Below, piece after piece: positions 62,739 to 64,000 of a DNA stretch of 64,000 bases. The translations under genes and the position numbers were made by a program. Source of the DNA: Mycobacterium florentinum (GTDB taxonomy: Bacteria; Actinomycetota; Actinomycetes; Mycobacteriales; Mycobacteriaceae); the NCBI RefSeq assembly GCF_010730355.1, contig NZ_AP022576.1, positions 2,790,001 to 2,854,000 on the forward strand, read 5' to 3'. A model generated the notes under the pieces. That model worked only from the letters and a program-made list of their open reading frames with translations. It ran no database searches and was not told the origin of the DNA. How positions within the stretch are numbered: the first letter of the stretch is position 1; the number at the start of each line of letters is the position of its first letter.

Positions 62739-63529
62739 GGCAGCTCGAACGGCAGGGTGACGCCGGTGTGCGACAGGCAGTGCGTGCAGTCGCGCTCGAC
62801 GGCCACCCGGCCGATGGCGTCACGCACCAGTGTCTTGAATCCCTCGATGTTCTTTTCGAATTCCACCATGACGTCCACCGTCTTCACGCCCTCGCCGTGA
62901 CCGACGCCCGCATCCAAATCTGTCACTAAAGCGATTGCTGCATAACATATTTCGAGTTCGCGCGCGAGCACCGCCTCCGGGTATCCGGTCATGTTGACCA
63001 GCGTGAAACCCGCCGAGGCGAACCACTGACTTTCGGCGCGGGTGGAAAATCGCGGCCCCTGGATCACCACCATGGTGCCGCCGTCGACCACGCCGGGCAG
63101 GCCGGTGGCCGCCTCCCGCAGGGTCGGGCAATACGGATCGGCGAAGTCGACGTGAATGGCGCCGGAGTCGAAGTAGGTGTCGGCGCGGCTGTTGGTGCGA
63201 TCGACCAGCTGATCGGGCACCACGACCGAGCCCGGCCCGTAGTCGGGGTTCAGGCTGCCCACCGCGCACGGCGCGAGCACCCGCCGCACCCCCAGCGAGC
63301 GCAGGGCCCACATGTTGGCGCGGTACGGCACGGTGTGCGCCGAATACTCGTGCTTGGCGCCGTGCCGGGGCAGGAAGGCGACCTCGTGCTCGCCGATGGT
63401 GCCCACCGTCAGCGGGGCGCTGGGCCGGCCGTACGGGGTGTCCGGGTTGACGTTGCGAGCATCGGAGCCGAAGAACGTGTAGAAACCGCTGCCGCCGATC
63501 ACTCCGAGCATTCGCCCATTGTGGTGCAT
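62735..63529 (-). CDS. mtnP: S-methyl-5'-thioadenosine phosphorylase (Rv0535 type)
   Basis: 264 residues of the purine-nucleoside/MTA phosphorylase family. [10 protein letters not shown] at the N-terminus, the phosphate-binding [28 protein letters not shown] and [14 protein letters not shown]. It recycles methylthioadenosine from polyamine synthesis to adenine. ATG at 63529 (ATG 63511 is an alternative). It opens the galE3 transcript and is divergent from menA by 16 bp. Confidence 0.9.
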   Translation of the reverse strand: MHHNGRMLGVIGGSGFYTFFGSDARNVNPDTPYGRPSAPLTVGTIGEHEVAFLPRHGAKHEYSAHTVPYRANMWALRSLGVRRVLAPCAVGSLNPDYGPGSVVVPDQLVDRTNSRADTYFDSGAIHVDFADPYCPTLREAATGLPGVVDGGTMVVIQGPRFSTRAESQWFASAGFTLVNMTGYPEAVLARELEICYAAIALVTDLDAGVGHGEGVKTVDVMVEFEKNIEGFKTLVRDAIGRVAVERDCTHCLSHTGVTLPFELP

Positions 63530-63545
63530 AGGGCAGGATGGCCTG

Positions 63546-64000
63546 GTGGCCAGTGTTGCGCAGTGGATCTCGGGTGCGCGGCCGCGGACACTGCCCAACG
63601 CGATCGCGCCGGTCGTCGCGGGCACCGGCGCCGCGGCCTGGCTGCATTCCGCTGTCTGGTGGAAAGCGCTGCTGGCGCTGGCCGTCTCGGTAGCGCTGAT
63701 CATCGGCGTCAACTACGCCAACGACTACTCCGACGGCATCCGGGGCACCGACGACGTGCGGACCGGCCCGGCGCGGCTGGTGGGCTCGCGACTGGCGGCG
63801 CCGCGAGCGGTGCTGACCGCCGCGGTGGCGTCACTCGCAATCGGCGCGGCGGCCGGTCTGGCGCTGGCGCTGGTGTCCGCGCCGTGGCTGGTCGCGGTCG
63901 GCGTCGTGTGCATCGCGGGGGCCTGGCTGTACACCGGCGGCTCGCGGCCGTACGGATACGCGGGTTTCGGCGAGATCGCGGTGTTCGTGTTCTTCGGCCT
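63546..64000 (+). CDS. menA: 1,4-dihydroxy-2-naphthoate polyprenyltransferase MenA (3' truncated by window edge)
   Basis: 151 residues are visible of an expected 290. It begins at GTG 63546 with [20 protein letters not shown] and has the UbiA first Asp-rich motif [15 protein letters not shown], used to bind the polyprenyl diphosphate through magnesium. Four membrane segments are seen before the edge. It joins the isoprenoid tail to DHNA in the membrane. The position matches Rv0534c. Confidence 0.93.
   Translation, partial: MASVAQWISGARPRTLPNAIAPVVAGTGAAAWLHSAVWWKALLALAVSVALIIGVNYANDYSDGIRGTDDVRTGPARLVGSRLAAPRAVLTAAVASLAIGAAAGLALALVSAPWLVAVGVVCIAGAWLYTGGSRPYGYAGFGEIAVFVFFG

Overview
The window looks like chromosomal DNA of a nontuberculous, probably slow-growing Mycobacterium. 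The evidence is high GC, frequent GTG/TTG starts, many TetR regulators, F420- and mycothiol-type enzyme families, PPE-SVP proteins, and a long block collinear (inverted) with the M. tuberculosis Rv0534c-Rv0566c region. All gene equivalences come from protein features I recognise by reading; no database was searched.

Region 1 (about 1-22.2 kb) is accessory. It holds the end of a FUSC membrane protein, a collapsed CYP125-like P450 remnant, a class III nucleotidyl cyclase and an intact P450 with a lipocalin-like protein. Next come a TetR divergent from an AveC-family spirocyclase-like membrane protein, a DUF1254/DUF1214 protein and a lipoprotein. A second TetR faces an apparent operon of two mycofactocin-type SDRs, a double carboxymuconolactone-decarboxylase-fold protein and an aldehyde dehydrogenase reduced to 27 residues. 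A molybdopterin oxidoreductase, an FkbM methyltransferase and two very small ORFs follow. A third TetR controls a cysteine hydrolase and an aldo-keto reductase. The region ends with a quinone oxidoreductase, an OsmC protein and two membrane proteins.

Region 2 (about 22.2-52 kb) is the conserved core around menaquinone biosynthesis: tRNA-Tyr, yajQ, a flavin monooxygenase, gpdA, htpX, a polyprenyl synthase, menJ, the Rv0560c- and Rv0559c-type genes, menG, mgtA, menD, bpoC, menC, an amidohydrolase, fadD8, menB, pitA and menE. menA is cut by the right edge. Together these cover most of the path from isochorismate to menaquinone with a partly saturated side chain. Relative to the M. tuberculosis order as I recall it, msrB, two SDR/DinB-type genes and a TetR/AKR/F420-enzyme block are extra, and vapBC3 is absent.

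Region 3 (about 52-56.6 kb) is a PPE island: two PPE-SVP genes, a secreted DUF732 protein and an aberrant PPE lacking the WxG segment. It separates the Rv0541c-like and permease genes from the Rv0540-like gene. Region 4 (56.7-64 kb) resumes the conserved order: two sugar-transfer genes, a Thr/Pro/Gln-rich Rv0538-type membrane protein, an Rv0537c-type membrane protein, galE3, mtnP and menA.

Regulatory DNA is unusually readable. There are clear palindromes between TetR genes and their neighbours, and one TetR locus has two operators with the same geometry against a leaderless -10. A KstR-like box precedes fadD8, an inverted repeat sits on a consensus promoter before the Rv0560c-type gene, two -10 elements overlap in the 21-bp grcC1/menJ gap, and a long imperfect hairpin lies between bpoC and menD.
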